A DNA stretch of 64,000 bases from Megamerina dolium (Eukaryota; Arthropoda; Insecta; Diptera; Megamerinidae), in NCBI GenBank assembly GCA_963854835.1, contig OY978527.1, positions 31,286,547 to 31,350,546 of the forward strand, in the 5' to 3' direction. The first letter of the stretch is position 1. Each line of letters begins with the position of its first letter. Of this stretch, positions 10,401-25,400 are shown one piece after another. Made by a program: the position numbers and the translations under genes. The notes under the pieces are model-generated. The model ran no database searches. It was given only the letters and a program-made list of their open reading frames with translations, and was not told the DNA's origin.

Positions 10401-13400
10401 GATCGTAAAATCGCAATACCAAGAAAACCGTCGGAATTAATTTTTATAATAACGCAAGCAAAGTGAAGTGAAATACATCTGCAAGACTAAAAGCTTAGAC
10501 AGACGATCGAGTAAAGCTTTATGCCGTGGTTATATTACCGATCAATTGAACGCTAATAAAAAAAATTGTTGGTTTCAATACAAAATGAAAAATGAACTCC
10601 ACAAATGAACATTAGCATCAGTTCTGATTGCTGTTCTCGACACCAATCAGACCAATTTCACCAGTGTTGCTAAATCAAATTTTATATAAAGAAAAAGAAA
10701 ATGTGAGAAAAAATAATTCTAAATAATGCAATATTATTTTACGGGTATTGGGTACATACATATTTAATATGTTGACAACTGTGAAGGATTATTAAATTTT
10801 AAACATTAATTATATAAATTCCCTTTAGAGCAAGCTATTCGCGTTTGTTTTATATTCTGAGTATGTACTGATTAAGAGAATTTTCTCGTTAAGCAAAGAA
10901 ATTCTATCACTTTAAATTTATTATTTTAGTTAGAAATGGTGTTTTCGTGGAGCTGACCTCTCATTGAAGAACTTATTACTCTGCTGCAAATTAATGAACG
11001 CTTGTGGGATACAAGAGATACAAGTTATTTTAATCGCGAAAAACGGGAACAAGCCTAAATTCTATGCAACAGCAGTTGTCTAAAATTGCTACCAATATAG
11101 CAAAACATGATATCCGGGCAAAATTTCAGTCCTTTGAAGCCAATGTAGGAAAGAGTTTACAACTATTGACACCAGAACTGCCAGTTGTTGATCTGGTGGT
11201 ATTGCATTTCCAACTGGCGTTTCATTTTTTTTATAGCCTTTTCAATGAGCCACAGGATGTTCTGTAATTTCGCATCGGTCATCCTTATGTAATTTTTTAA
11301 GCGCAAAAGAATGTTGCAATTCCTTTTTCAGGAATGTGAAAGAGCAGATTGTACTTAATTTTTTTCGCTCTTTTTTATCCTACTTGATCGTTTTCTTTTT
11401 TGCTGATTTTTCGATGATACTTTTTCTATTAACTCTATGATTATCGTTCCAAAAACACATATTCTCAGCATATATGGTTGCTGTTTTTATCAAATCATTC
11501 AGCGCAGTATCCATTATGAAATCAATTGAAATTTAATGCAACATAATTATTTTGATAATATAACCACCCAACAATCTAAATTGGTGAGACGGAAAATGAA
11601 CACCCTGATTGGCGTTCTATTGATTGGTAATATAACCACGGCATTACAAATACAAATTTAAAATTTACCCGACAGACGGAAACATCTCATTACTAAACAT
11701 CTTAACATTATTTAAATCGATAGACGGCAAAAACTTCAATTGACAGTTGCGCTGTTGGTACAAAACCACATTTTAATTGAAAAAATATTTTTATTTATTA
11801 TTCGCTCTTTTATCTAAAAAAATTAAAATAACTCGTCTTCGTTTATTTTTTGCTTTTCATTTTTATTTAATTTCACTATGATAATATTAAAGTGCTGATC
11901 CATTTTCGATTAATTTCGACAGTATTGCCATATTGAAATAGTTAAATTCAGTATAATTTCACATAGATTTCGTGCATTAATGCCAAAGGTAATGCCCATT
12001 TGAATGGGGATAATTCACAAATTAAATTGCATTAATAGAGCGATTAATCAACACGGATAGCTAAGTTTATATGCTATATGAGTAAGAAAGAGATAGCTTA
12101 AATGGTCAAAAATAATAATTTTTTAGCGTTATTTTTTCTTTCAGAATTAAAAATTAATTTTTGAGTTTTATTTTTTTGGCAGATCGATCAAAACGCCTAA
12201 CCGCTTTTCTAATAAGTGCTAGGCAGCATAAAGCTGAAGTTCCATACCAGTTCCATGCGACTTTTGAAGTTATTCAGGCATTAAGGTCTAATTAAGGAAA
12301 CTTAACGTAGAAACCAAAAGTCATTTGAATTCTGTGCCACGCTATGTGTAGAGTAATCAGATTATTAAGTGACAGTTTAACTGTGCTCTTATGTTACGTT
12401 AAGTTTCTATAAAAATAAAACTCAAAAAATGATAAAAAAAAATTAAACTCATAGAACAAGGATTATTTTTTTATAAAAAATAGCAATTCACAAAATAATC
12501 ATTATCTCAGAGCAAAAAAATAACACTCGAAAACTGAGCTTCATTTTTTATCAAAAAATATAACTTGTAATATCATAACTTTTTCTGATCGACTAATAAA
12601 AATCGAAATGTAATAATTAATTATAATTTATATAGATATTGCTCCAACTTTTTTAAGCCATAACAGATTTATACAGAACGTCAAAAACGATGCACATATA
12701 TATAAGCAAAACTATTTTCCGATGTTTGGAATATTTTTTATTAAAAATTTCAAAATAATCATTATTTTCAGTACCTCATTGAGAGGAAAATGGACAATAT
12801 ATGAATTCGTAATGATACACACATCTTTGTTGTATTAAGAGTATAATTTAATCTAGTTGACAAATTCCACAAATTTTCCACACTTTCTTGTAGACTGGAA
12901 ATCGATCAAAACCATTGCAGGCATACCTTGCTAGATAGCCGCTCTTTAGGGGGATCTATCCCCAGATCAACACTCCCCGCACACGATCTCCCTGTTTACG
13001 CCACTGCTTATCGCTCTAATTTCCTAATCTAATTTATTACCACAACGACGTGGATTCCCTAATTTTATCGAAAATCATCATTGGCGAACTAAGAGATTTT
13101 ATTTTGTTGCAAAATATGGCTGAACTACTGGATGTTACAATAACTATTGTTACAATTTTGGTTTTGTTATTTCATTTTAATGGCACAGTGTATCGTCACA
13201 TAACTCACTTTCATGGCCGATCTAAAGAGTCAGTCTTATTCAGCACTGGATCCCACAGCTTGTGCTACCAAAATACATAGAACAGCATGTCCAAATAGTG
13301 TGGCATTTGATTCAGTACCCTCAAAGAAGTAATCCAACACCCGAGAACCATACTTAGTTAGAAATGCCGTGGCAGCGATAGCACCATACAAGGCATTGCT

Positions 13401-16400
13401 TTCGTTCACAGCAATAAATGTTGTCGACACAACGTTGCCCATTATTGTGAGATCCTTCAGTGTTTCTGTTGCACTATCGTCGTTTTCATCAAAGAATAAT
13501 TTCATAACAAGATCAAATGCTAATGGTATAATGAATAGGCCATGTCCTAAAGCTAAGGAGCTGCTTTGGCTGCTGTGCAAGTACAAATCAATATTAGTCA
13601 AAGGTAATGGTATAATTTCCATTATTCCTGATGATATTTGCGCGCTTTTTGCGCACTCCGCTTCTTCGCTTTCATCCGCCGTTATTACATTCCAGAGGCC
13701 AAGTAATCCATGACAGAATCCGTAGGCACATGCTGTGAAAGCATACGGATATTCCTGTGGTGATATGCAATACATGGCGTAACCAGAAGCGCCCACCAAG
13801 AGACCATTGAAAACTATAGCTACTTGCATTTTATTTTTGATTGGTCAATTTTTCGTCGAATACCGTGCCAATTATTACTCTGTGATACCAGGAAAAATTG
13901 GCGATGATCAATTTTTTGAGTAACTATTTTCAAATGAGTATAAAATAAAATTTCTGATATATATTCTAATACTGTTAATTTTGATATATAGCTATACAAT
14001 TCTATAAATAATTCCTGCTTTGTTTCAAAAATTACAAAAATGATTATTAGTTCGAAGAAATTTGATTTGAACGATACGAGTACTGCAGGGTATACAAACA
14101 TTTTCATAGATTTCCGATTTCGCATACACCTCTAAATGGTATCAGAACTATAAACATAAACATAAACGTTCATAAACCTATTCGAGACGCTGAAAGGAGC
14201 TCTTTTTGGTCACATCGTCCCCCTTATCTGTCGGAGTGTGGGACTAATTAGGTTGCTGTTAAGAAATTTTGTCTTTATGCGGTTTGTGGCCAGCTGTTTG
14301 TTCGCATGTGTGAACTGTCCACATATTAATTCATTGCTTTCTGCATGGCAAGTGCAATATATATATTACACAGTACGCTCTTTTGGAGCAGCCCCTTGCT
14401 TCTCATCTATAGTCCCTTTGCAATCAAATAATATCTGGATCACATCATTTATGAAATTAGTGCCCCTATTGCGGTTCACCACTCAACCCAGTTTGGTCGT
14501 CTTAGAGTCGACCCGACTTCAACAAGACCAAACTATTTTTTGGTATTGTGGTACACCACTGTTTTCGGTTGAAATTGTTATGGCGTTACCAGCTTAAAAT
14601 ATCACTTATGACAGAAAAGTGGTCGATTAAAAGTAAAAATTAAGGAAATATACAATTGTGTTTTGCTGTGAAAATTATTTAAAATGGATATTAGTGTAGA
14701 TTTGTTTTATGAAGATGAAAACGAAGACGCGAAAATTGATTTGCTACGCTTACGGAGAAAAATTCGTGATGACTCTAACCCTCTTGAACTACCTAGCGAA
14801 AAGTATAAATATTGTTCAAAATAAATAAAAGCAAATAATAAATTTTTTTATAGATTTATTAACTATTTTCGACTGAGCAAAGAGGCATTTTGCTTTTTGC
14901 TGGATGACGTAAAAGACCATTTCAAGAAATCTGTGCGTGTCGTATCTATACCACCAATATTGAAATTGTGTGCTGCTCTTAGATTTTTCGCTGATGGAAG
15001 CTACCAGAAGAGCAGCGGCAATGACTTCAATATAGGAGTGGCTCAATCTACAATGCCACTTGTTTTAAAAGAAGTATTAGATGTATTGGAGACGAAACAG
15101 ACGCTGCAAGGAGTATCAGAAATAATATAATGCGTTCTTTCCAAGCTCAATAAATTTATCTCTTATTTATTTTTTAAATTCATTTCAGTCTTTTTGGTAA
15201 ATGGAAGATAACTTAAATTATTTAAAAAAAAATCTTATTTTCTTAGATTCACGTCTACTTTGTTAGCTTGGATTCTGGTCCATTAGTTGAACAAGCCTCT
15301 CAAATTGAGCTTTGGTTGTAATTTTTAAACTTCTGAAAATGTATAAAATGTTGAGAAATTACAATATGAAGCCAAGCTAATTATTACTTACGATCTTTCC
15401 ATTATTTTTGGCTTTATTAGTTTAAAGTAAACTGCAACTGATGCAAACACAACTGCTTATGAGCAGTGGTGTATATTTTACGTGCTTGTCGACCAAACTG
15501 AAACAGAGTTGCAAACGGCAATACCACAAAAATAATGAACACAATCAAAAAAATCAGCCGCCAGTCGAGTTGAGAACGGCAATATGAATTTCTCGACGGC
15601 GACCAAACTGTTACAAAAGTTGTGAACCGCAATAGGGGCATAGATTTTCGACAATATTGCAGTAATATCAAAAAAATATGCTTTGCGGATAAAAAACTTC
15701 AGCTTCATTGAAAGAACATATATCCCGCATTGATTTATTTCTGATACATACGATAAAGAAATTTTCCTTAATTCTGTAATGTCCCAAAACAGATAGAAGG
15801 CCTCTTAGCACAAAAGAAATGTCCTATTGTCGTTGGTGGCACCAATTACTATATTGAATCACTTCTTTGGGATATATTGGTTAGTCCGGAAATATCTTTC
15901 TCGTGTGAAGATGCAACTAGACCAACGGGAATGGTAAATTTATAACATCTTTCGTTATATATATACAATATTTAAAACTTTGTAATTCAATAATTTCAGT
16001 CAAACTTCCTATCTGAGAATGAAATATTATCAATGTCTTCAGAAAAACTACACGATCACTTAAAAATTATTGATCCCGATTCGGCAAACCGCACGCATCC
16101 GAACAATAAGCGAAAAATCGTCCGGTAAGTACTTTGCAATATACTATTTTAAATAGTAAAACACACTGCACTGAAACCCGTTTTCTCAATGTCTGATTAA
16201 CTTTGCCTTTGATCAGAAGATAGCTAACCGCCTAATGTCTAAAGTGACACTTTCGTTTCCACCAAAGTATGATTAGTTAGTATTTGGTTACCTCACTCAT
16301 TGTAAATATTTTAGGAAAAGTTCACAAAAATTCTTTCATAGAAAAGTATATATAGTTGATTTAACGATGTCCGTCTGTCCGTCCGTCTGTCTGTCTGTCA

Positions 16401-19400
16401 CCTGTCTGCTTCGCACTTGAGCAAATATTGAGCTATTTTGACGCAATTTGGCATGAGTAATATATGTTTTAAGGGCACGGAGGGTATTGATAATGGACGT
16501 GATCGAACAACTGCCACGCCCATACCGAACATTCAAAGTGACTAAATTCGAAATTGTAAAAATCTTTAACTTGCTATAACTCACGTAATATACCATCTGG
16601 GACAACAATATTTGGCACGTGGAGTTACGTTATGGGCGAGCCATGCCTACTTTTCATAGCAGCTCCCTTACAAGGTGCCTGTCTAAAACAACAATTTTTA
16701 AGACAGATTAATATTGTAGTCGAAAATAAGCTGGTATAAAATCAGCAAGCCACGCCCACTTCTTTATGTGGCTCACATACAAAGTCCACGAAATGCCCAC
16801 TGTTTATAGTAGCTCCCTTACAAAATGACTGAATTTCATTTAAATTTAAACCGCGGTAAGTCGACAGTTTTTTCCTAGAGCAACCATAATTGACACTTAG
16901 ATTAATAATCTGGCTTTCATTTTCATTCATTCATTTTTTTTGTTAATTGAGGAATTATATTTATAACAAAAATATAAAAATTGTTTTTTTGTAAAAATTT
17001 TTATAATATTTTGTTTAGCTATTTCGATAGGGCCAATTTTCGTTTTTTGAGAATCGGAACCAGTCCAAATGCCAGGTACTCTTTGCAACCGGACTCGACA
17101 GCTCCGGTTCTTTAAATACTCGGAACCCCACATCACTACTATAAGCTTAATAAATCAAGTTAATTACTGCCGAATGATGACGCAATGAATCATTTTGATT
17201 TGCCTTCACTTGGTTTTTGTTCTTATCGAAATACACAAAATGTGACAACAAGTAAATAACAATGTTTGATTAATTTTTAGTGCCATTCAATGCTACCAGG
17301 ATACGGGTGAAACGCTTTCTTCAAAATTAAAGGAACAACGGCAAAGGCCTGGGGGTAATAATTTGGGTGGACCATTACGTTATCCCCATACAATATTACT
17401 TTGGCTACGCTGCAATCAGGTCAGTATATAAAACTTTTGATACTCTTCTCGTTTTATTAAGTTACTCCTCATTTATATTTGATTTCTACGCAAAATTATG
17501 CTGGAACAAACATAAAAATATTGCTGACAGAATCGATGACCGTAATGAGTTATTGAGGTGTTAAGACCACATAGGGGTTAAGAAAATTAACTTGGCGTTG
17601 GCCTTCTGATCTGTCGTGGGTTCAATCACCGGCTGAAGCATAACAAAATTTCATATCGAAACGATTTTTATTTCGAACGGTACCCACCTGCCGGCGAGAA
17701 CTGGCAATTTTTCCGACAGTAACAATTTGCCAAAAATGTTTCTTAAAAGAGCTCTGTGACAAAACTAAGTTAAAGTGATGTCACAAAGGTTCCGCTATTC
17801 GGAACCGGCTAATATAAGTAGGTCCCTTCTAATGCTGTCCAAATTTAACACGCACAACAGTATGGGAGGAGAAGTTCGGTGGTATCACAATGGGCCTTTC
17901 TGGCCTAAGTGTGTCCTCTCAGAGAGAGAGGGCAGCCACATAACCTAACCTAACCTACATCCAACATACATAGTGTAAATAGGGTCAGCTAAAAGAATTT
18001 AAATAATATCAGGCGTTTCCTTTTGATGTATTATGATGAAAAGAAATCTGAAGTCTTACTAGTACGAAAGAAGAAGTTGTCTGTGGAGTTCAATAGTTGA
18101 ATCTGAGGATGAAGAACCATTCAATTTTACATACAAGGTGTCTATAAACGATTTCGTACATTTCATATTTTTTTATCTTCACCTTCACATAGCAAGTGGC
18201 ATTAAATTCCCTTCTGAACCAAGGTTGTATTTGCCTTATCTAACTACTCTAACCTTAGAAAACTGATCTAGCTGCTGACACAACAGAACTCATACTACAT
18301 TACCTAGTTATAACCTAGACAGACGGCAGCCTAATTTCGGATTACCGGCGCACTTAATCCGCATAAAATAATAACCTGACAGACGGCAGTATTTCGGATT
18401 AACTAAACGGCTGATTGCTGTTTTATTAGGTCTGCTCACTTACATTACTATCACTATCAATTTCCGTCATCTGTCACTCCCGATATGAGAAAATCTACAA
18501 GAAGTAAGTGAACTGAAAACTATCAGAAACTTGTAAATTGACATTCACCGTTCGTTATTGACAGCTGGATTTATTTGTTCGCCAACGCTTTTCATGTTGA
18601 AAACTGTAAACAATTGTTGAAAGTTTTTTGTTAGCGAACACACCTAATATTTTGTAAAATGGATCGAGAAAAATTCACAATAGAAATTTTTCAGCAGTGT
18701 TGCCCGGCGTCTTGGACAGCACGTCACTGTTGACAACTACGCTTTTGAAGTAGTAAGTGACTTTGTCTATCTTGGAACCAGCATTAACAGCAGTAATGAC
18801 GTCAGCTTGGAGATCATGCGTAGGATAACTCTTGCTAACAGGTGTTACTTTGGGCTGAGTAAGCAATTGAGAAGTCGAGCCCTCTCTCGAAGAACGAAAA
18901 CTACACTCTACAAGTCTCTCATCATGCCTGTCCTAACATATGGCGCTGAAGCCTGGACAATTTCCACCTCGGATGAGCGAATACTTGGAGTTTTCGAGAG
19001 AAAAGTCCTACGCAAGATCTTTGGACCTATTTGCGTTGGTGGCGAGTACCGCATAAGGTACAACCATGAGCTGTACGAGCTGTATGCCGATATTGACATA
19101 GTAAAGCGCATCAAAATCCAGCGGCTGCGCTGGCTAGGTCATGTCGAGCGAATGGAAGAACACGCTCCAGCTAAGAAGGTGTTATATTCGGAACCCGCTG
19201 GAGGACGACGCAAAAGAGGAAGACCAAACCTCCGGTGGAAAGACCAAGTACTGGAGAACCTGACGGCGCTTGGAATTTCTAACTGGCGCCAGCTAGCGAA
19301 GAACAGAGATGGCTGGCGAAGCATGTTATTTTCGGCCTAAATCGATATTCGGTTGTTATGGCCACATAAGTAAGTAAGTAAGTTGCCATCGCAAATTGTC

Positions 19401-22400
19401 CTAATCCTCTTTTATTTTGAGAATTAACTCATAGAGTTTATGTGGATTAGCTGCAGTTAATTCCCGAGTTAATTTGAATTAACTCGGTAATCCGGAATTA
19501 GGCTGCCGTCTGTCTAGGCTATTAGATGCTTGGGTTATAAACTGAATATAATAATATCAGCAGCATAGATATTGTTACTATATCCTACTTCAAATAACTC
19601 ATTTTCTTTTCTCTAGTGAGAATGGTAATATGACATTGATCTTCTGCTTTTGTTTCTAGTTTTTATAAACCTAGAAATTTTACCGCTATTCTGAATACTT
19701 TTCAATATACATATATATTTGAAAAGTTGCGATCATGAGTATATATATATTCACATTTTGTGTTTTTATCTATTACTTTCACTATTAACAGCTTATATAT
19801 GTTTTTATTTCATATTGTAGGATGTTCTTAATGCACGTTTAGACAAGCGGGTTGATGATATGCTGGGAAATGGCTTGTTACAGGAAATACGCAAGTTTTA
19901 TGATCAATATATCACCGCTGCAAGTACAAGCAGGTAAATGAAAATATCGAAAGTGCTTTTATCAGTGGAAACATCTCAAGAATTTTTAGTTATTAGTTTT
20001 GATGAATACAGTGAATGATTCAAATTAAAAGATTCGAAAAAGCTTGTAAAAAAATCTCCCTACAGCTTATCAAAGTCAACCAAATTTCATAGAAACAAAA
20101 TACGTTAATGTCACTTTAAGGAAAAGAAAAATCACTATTCCTGTTCTTAAATATACTTGCTTTCAGATTGCTGTTATTGAACAACAATAGATTACACATT
20201 TTTTGAGTCTAGAATATTTAGTAAAGTACTTGAAAGTTTTCATTAAAAGGGAATAACCCTACGTCCCTGTTTCAAATGAGTCAAGTGAGAAAAATTCACG
20301 AAAATAATATTTAAACTCAAATTGAAAATCCGAATATTTATTATTTTTTATTTATGCATTCTGAATACAAATTCGAGCATATCGTTTTGCGACAGGAGTA
20401 ACAAAACTTGCCACACATAGTATAGAAAATGATTTTCTAGGGAACTAAGGTGAAAATTAACCATTTGAAAAATGAAAATGAAAGAAGAAAGGAAAATAGA
20501 CCCTTCGATCTCCGCTTTAATTTCATGGTGTGCTAAAGTATACACTTTTGTTTTCCATTATGTCAAACATGTCAATCTTTTAGGACCCATCTTTGACAAA
20601 AATATCACATAAATTTCGCTTATGTTGATACCAAAGCAAATGGGATTGATAGAGCATCATCTACATCTTCATCATCTCACACCGACTCGACTATCTACTC
20701 GACAATTTTTTCCTCTTTTGTGAATACCGCAAAAAAAGAATAAGTTTTCTGAAATAATCTTGAGTTGCTAAAAAAGAAACTTGTCTTCATTTATTTCTCC
20801 AAGGAAGCATTTTCGAGTTATGTATTTGCGAATAACGTGGATTTTTGCACTTTTTTTAGTTAATGGCAAAAATCTCGAAAACGATTTACCCATATATTGT
20901 GTTGCGCTCCATTCGAAAGCCGAGGTAGTCTTCTGTCCGACGAAGTACCGGCTGTGTCGATTGAACTAAATTTGACTGAGATATATGCAATAACATTCGA
21001 AAAGCAGACATTTTTTCTCCTTTTTTGAAAACTAAAAATTTTATGGCGTAAATTCTAAGAATAATATTGCTAAGATCAGACGATAAATGTAGAAGCTAGG
21101 AGGCATTAAGTGAAGATAGCAAATTAGATTTTAGATACAAACTCGATTGTCTATGCAATATAAGTGCATATAAATATAAAGCTATCGCGCTGAAACTTAG
21201 TAAGTAAGCCCGAAAGAATAAAGTACTCTATTTCCGGAAATAAAAATCGGTTAACATGCTCCGATAACGCTCCTCAGTTATGGAACGTCCTTTTACGTTC
21301 TTAAAAATATATTTGGACGATTTCCAAACGTTGTGATAGCGTAAATTTGTTCAAGACGTAATGGCAAACTTTACTGAACACAAAGAACATCAAATGTCAA
21401 AAATTAAAAAGCAACTATGGCCTCCATAAGCTGTCAAAATCCTATCATCCCTATTGAGAAACACTGTACATACTAAATTCTCTCTGGAAATAGTACACAT
21501 TTTATATTACGTATACCTACTATTTTGTTTACCTATCTATACATATTATTTTAATCTTCACATTTTTCAACAAATATCGTATCAATAATGCAAAATCAAT
21601 TTGAACAGTGACAATTCGCCTAGTAAAGTTCCTTCGTATACTAGAGGTGTACTTCAAACAATTGGATTTAAAGAGTTTATGCCTTATTTGGAGAAGTTTA
21701 GTTCGGAAAATGATCATCAAATTGAAGCTTACTTGCGGATGAATTCATTTAAGATGCCAACAGAAGGTACGTATGTGTATGTATATATATATTTGACTAC
21801 ATTCGATAGGTTTGACGTTTAAGTTCGACATTAGTTTTTTCGAAAATCATACAGTCGTTCTTGGAAATTTCAAATTTGATTGTTAATATAGCGTATATTA
21901 GAGTTAGATTAGACACTAATAGCCTAGATAGACGGCAGCTTTAATTCGGATGAACAGCACACACAATCCGAATAACATATTAACCTGACGGATTAAGTAA
22001 ACAGCTGATTGCTGTTTTATTAGGTGCGCACACTTACATTACAATTTATGTTGTCTGTCACTCGATGTGAGAAAATATACTTAAAACTATCAGAAACTTA
22101 TAAATTAACATTCAGAGTATGCATTTGATTTAATGGATTTATTTGTCCACCAACGCTTTTCCTATCGAAAATTGTTAACAATTGTAGAAAGTTTTTTTGT
22201 AAGCTAGCACACCTATTACTTTGTAAGTTGCATTGAAAAAAATTCATAATAGAAAACAGCTGTAAATTTTCAGCAGTGTTGCTATCGAAAATTCCCCTAA
22301 TCCTCTTTAATTTTGAGAATTAACTTTAGGGCTAATGCGGATTAGCTGCTGTTAATTCCCAAGTTAATTCGAATTAACTCGTTAATCCGGATTAACGCTG

Positions 22401-25400
22401 CCGTCTGTCTAGGGTATAACTGCCGCATTCAGAAACGTTCATTAAATTTCTCCTAATGCCGTGGTTATATTACCAATCAATTGAACCAATCAAATAAAGG
22501 AAATTGTTGTTGGTTTCAATACAAAATGAAAAATGAACTCCAAAAATCAACATTTGCTTGTCAATCAGTTCTGCTTGCTGTTCTCGACACCAATTTCACC
22601 AGTGCTGCCATATGCAATTTTATATAGAGAAAAAGAAAATGTGAAAAAAAATATTTCTAAATAATGTAGCATTGCTTTACGGGTATTGCGTATATACATG
22701 TTTATTATGTTGACAACTGCGAAGGATTATTAAATTTTAAACATTGATTATATAAATTCTCTTTAAAGAAAGCTATTTGCGTTTATTTTATATTCTGAAT
22801 ATGTACTGATTGAGATAATTTTCTCCTGAAGCAAAGAAATTCTATAACTTTAAATTTATTATTTTATTTAGAAATGGTGATTTCGTGGAGCAGACCTCTC
22901 ACTGAAGAACTTATTAAATATGTGGCACTTAAAGTCCCGAAGGGCTCGTTGGACGAGCTTCTCTTCCATTACTGTTGTGCGTGTTAAATTTTGGACAGTA
23001 TTAGAAGGGACCTACTTATTTTAGCCGGTTCCGAAAGGCAAAATTCTTGCGAAAGAAAAATCTTTTCGATATGAAATTTGTTATGCATCAGCCGGAGATT
23101 GAACCCACGACCTACAGATCAGAAAGCCAACACACTAACCACTGCGCCACGGCACCCACCTCTTATTACTCTGCTGCAAATGAATGAACACTTGTGGGAT
23201 ATAAGAAATCCAACATGATATCCGGGCAAAATTTCAGTCATTTGGAGCCAATATAGGAAAGAGTTGACAACTATTGACACCAGCACTGCCAGTTGTTGAT
23301 CTGGCGGTATTGCATTTCCAACTGGCGTTTCACTTTTTTATATCCTTTTTAATGAGCCGCAAGATGTTCTGGAATTTCGCATTGGTCATCCTTATGTAAT
23401 TTTTGAAGGCCTAGAAGGCGTTATGTTGTAATTCCTTTGTCAGGAATGCGAAAGAGCCGTTTGTACGTTGAGACGGTTAAGGTGTGTCGTACAGGGGTCA
23501 AAGTTCAGACTCCACCGCCGATTGAGGCAGTGAGATTTAAGAGACCTGATGTAAAAAATTTCTTCCTACATTTAAGGACCATTGTAGTATACATAACATA
23601 TAGTATTCCATGGTAACGTAAATTTAATAGAAAATAAAACCTCGGCTCCTCGGCAATCCTCGGCTGAAGCATTTCAAATTTAATATCGAAAAGATTTTAC
23701 TTTCGAACGGTACCCACCTATCGGCAAGCAATGTGCAATTCTTCCGGCAGTAACAATTTTCCATGGAAAAGCTTATAAAAGAACTCTGAGAAAGCCAAAA
23801 AAGTGATGTCGCAAAAGTTCTGTCATACGGAACCGGCTAAAATAAGTAGGTTCCTTCAAATACTGTCCAAAATTATTTAACACGCACAACAGTAATAGAA
23901 GAGAAGGTCGGCCAAAGAGCCCTTCGGGACTTCAAGTGCCACATATTTATTTATTATTTTTTTAAAGGTTTTCCGTACTTAAATTTAATTATCATTAGGG
24001 GCGCTGACGAACCATTAAATAAATTTGACTGAATTTTTTCAAATCTTCACTAAGGGACGATTGAAGTAATCGTTAAATGATTCTGAGTGCACCAGTAAAT
24101 ATTTGACGAATAGTTTTTTTTTATTTTAAGGTTTTTTCATCAAAGTAAATTCTTAATGTGCTGTATTTGGACACAATACGAAAATCATGCGCTTAGTTTT
24201 TTGTTTAATCATAATTAAATTAACATCAGCGGGGAATTTATTTCCGAGGCTTCTTATTTTCTCCGCCTTCTTTGTTTTAAAAATTTGGATGTGAAGTGTT
24301 TAATCCAAAATTTGATTTGTTAATAAAGTACCCCTTATGCCGTGGTTATATTACCAATCCATTGAACGCCAATTATGGCGTTCATCCTCCGTTTTACCAA
24401 TTTAGATTGTTGGGTGGTTACACATGATTGCTGAGACAGAGGTGTAATATTTTATCAAAATATTTGTGCTGCATTAAATTTCAATCGATTTCATAATGGT
24501 TGTCAACTCTTTCCTATATTGGCTTCAAAGGACTGAAATTTTGCCCGGATATCATGTTTTCCTATATCGCTAGCAATTTTAGACAATTGCTGTTGCATAG
24601 CATCTAGGGCCTGTTCCGATTTTTCGCGATTAGAATAACTTGGATCTCTTGTATCCCACAAGCGTTCATTAATTTACAGCAGAGTAATAAGTTCTTCAGT
24701 GAGAAGTCTGCTCTACGAAAACACCATTTCTAACTAAAATAATAAATTTAAAGCTATAGAATTTCTTTGCTTAACGCGAAAATTCTCTCAATCAGTACAT
24801 ACTCAGAATATAAAACAAACGCGAATCGCTTTCTCTAAAGGGAATTTTTATAAATAATGTTTAAAATTTAATAATCCTTCGCAGTTGTCAACATAATAAA
24901 CATGTATACGCGATACCCGTTAAAGAATGTTGCATTATTTAGAAATATTTTTTCTCACATTTCCTTTTTCTCTATATAAAATTGCATATGGCAACACTGG
25001 TGAAATTGGCCTGATCGATGTCGAGAACAGCAGTCAGAACTGATTGACATGCATATGTTCATTTTTGGAGTTCATTTTTCATTTTGTATTGAAAACAACA
25101 ACAATTTTTTTATTAGCGTTCAATTGATCGGTAATATAACCACGGCATTAGGTCTACGTCACACTAGCTACAGTTGTCCCCGAGAGGACAGAATTTTTAT
25201 TGTTTCTTATAAATAAATGAAAAACGATTGAGATATTGAGATATTAATTTTAACACACACTTGCACCCAGTCAAGAGCAGGGTATAATGCAACAAATTAG
25301 TATTATGTGAAGTATTTCATTAAGAAATAACGAATATGGTATGTTTTTGATACCATGTCTATCACATTGCAGTCAATAGCCACAATGATATTTATTTTCT

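Noticed and set aside
14238..14597. 119-codon ORF
   Set aside because: It runs through the left terminal repeat of the Harbinger element at 14461, so it cannot be one gene.
17937..17958. taacctaacctaacc resembling the insect telomere repeat
   Set aside because: Only about three units, directly at the end of a SINE; better explained as the simple-sequence tail of the element. Higher flies are also known to lack TTAGG telomeres.
22917..23161. tRNA gene on the minus strand (A and B boxes visible)
   Set aside because: The boxes belong to a SINE with a 245-bp body and a target duplication; similar heads recur at 50652-51010 and elsewhere, and no cloverleaf acceptor stem is evident.
23466..23649. 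Second tRNA-like SINE head (gacggttaaggtgtg, then gttcagactcc)
   Set aside because: Only loosely like A and B boxes and found once in the window; no family support.
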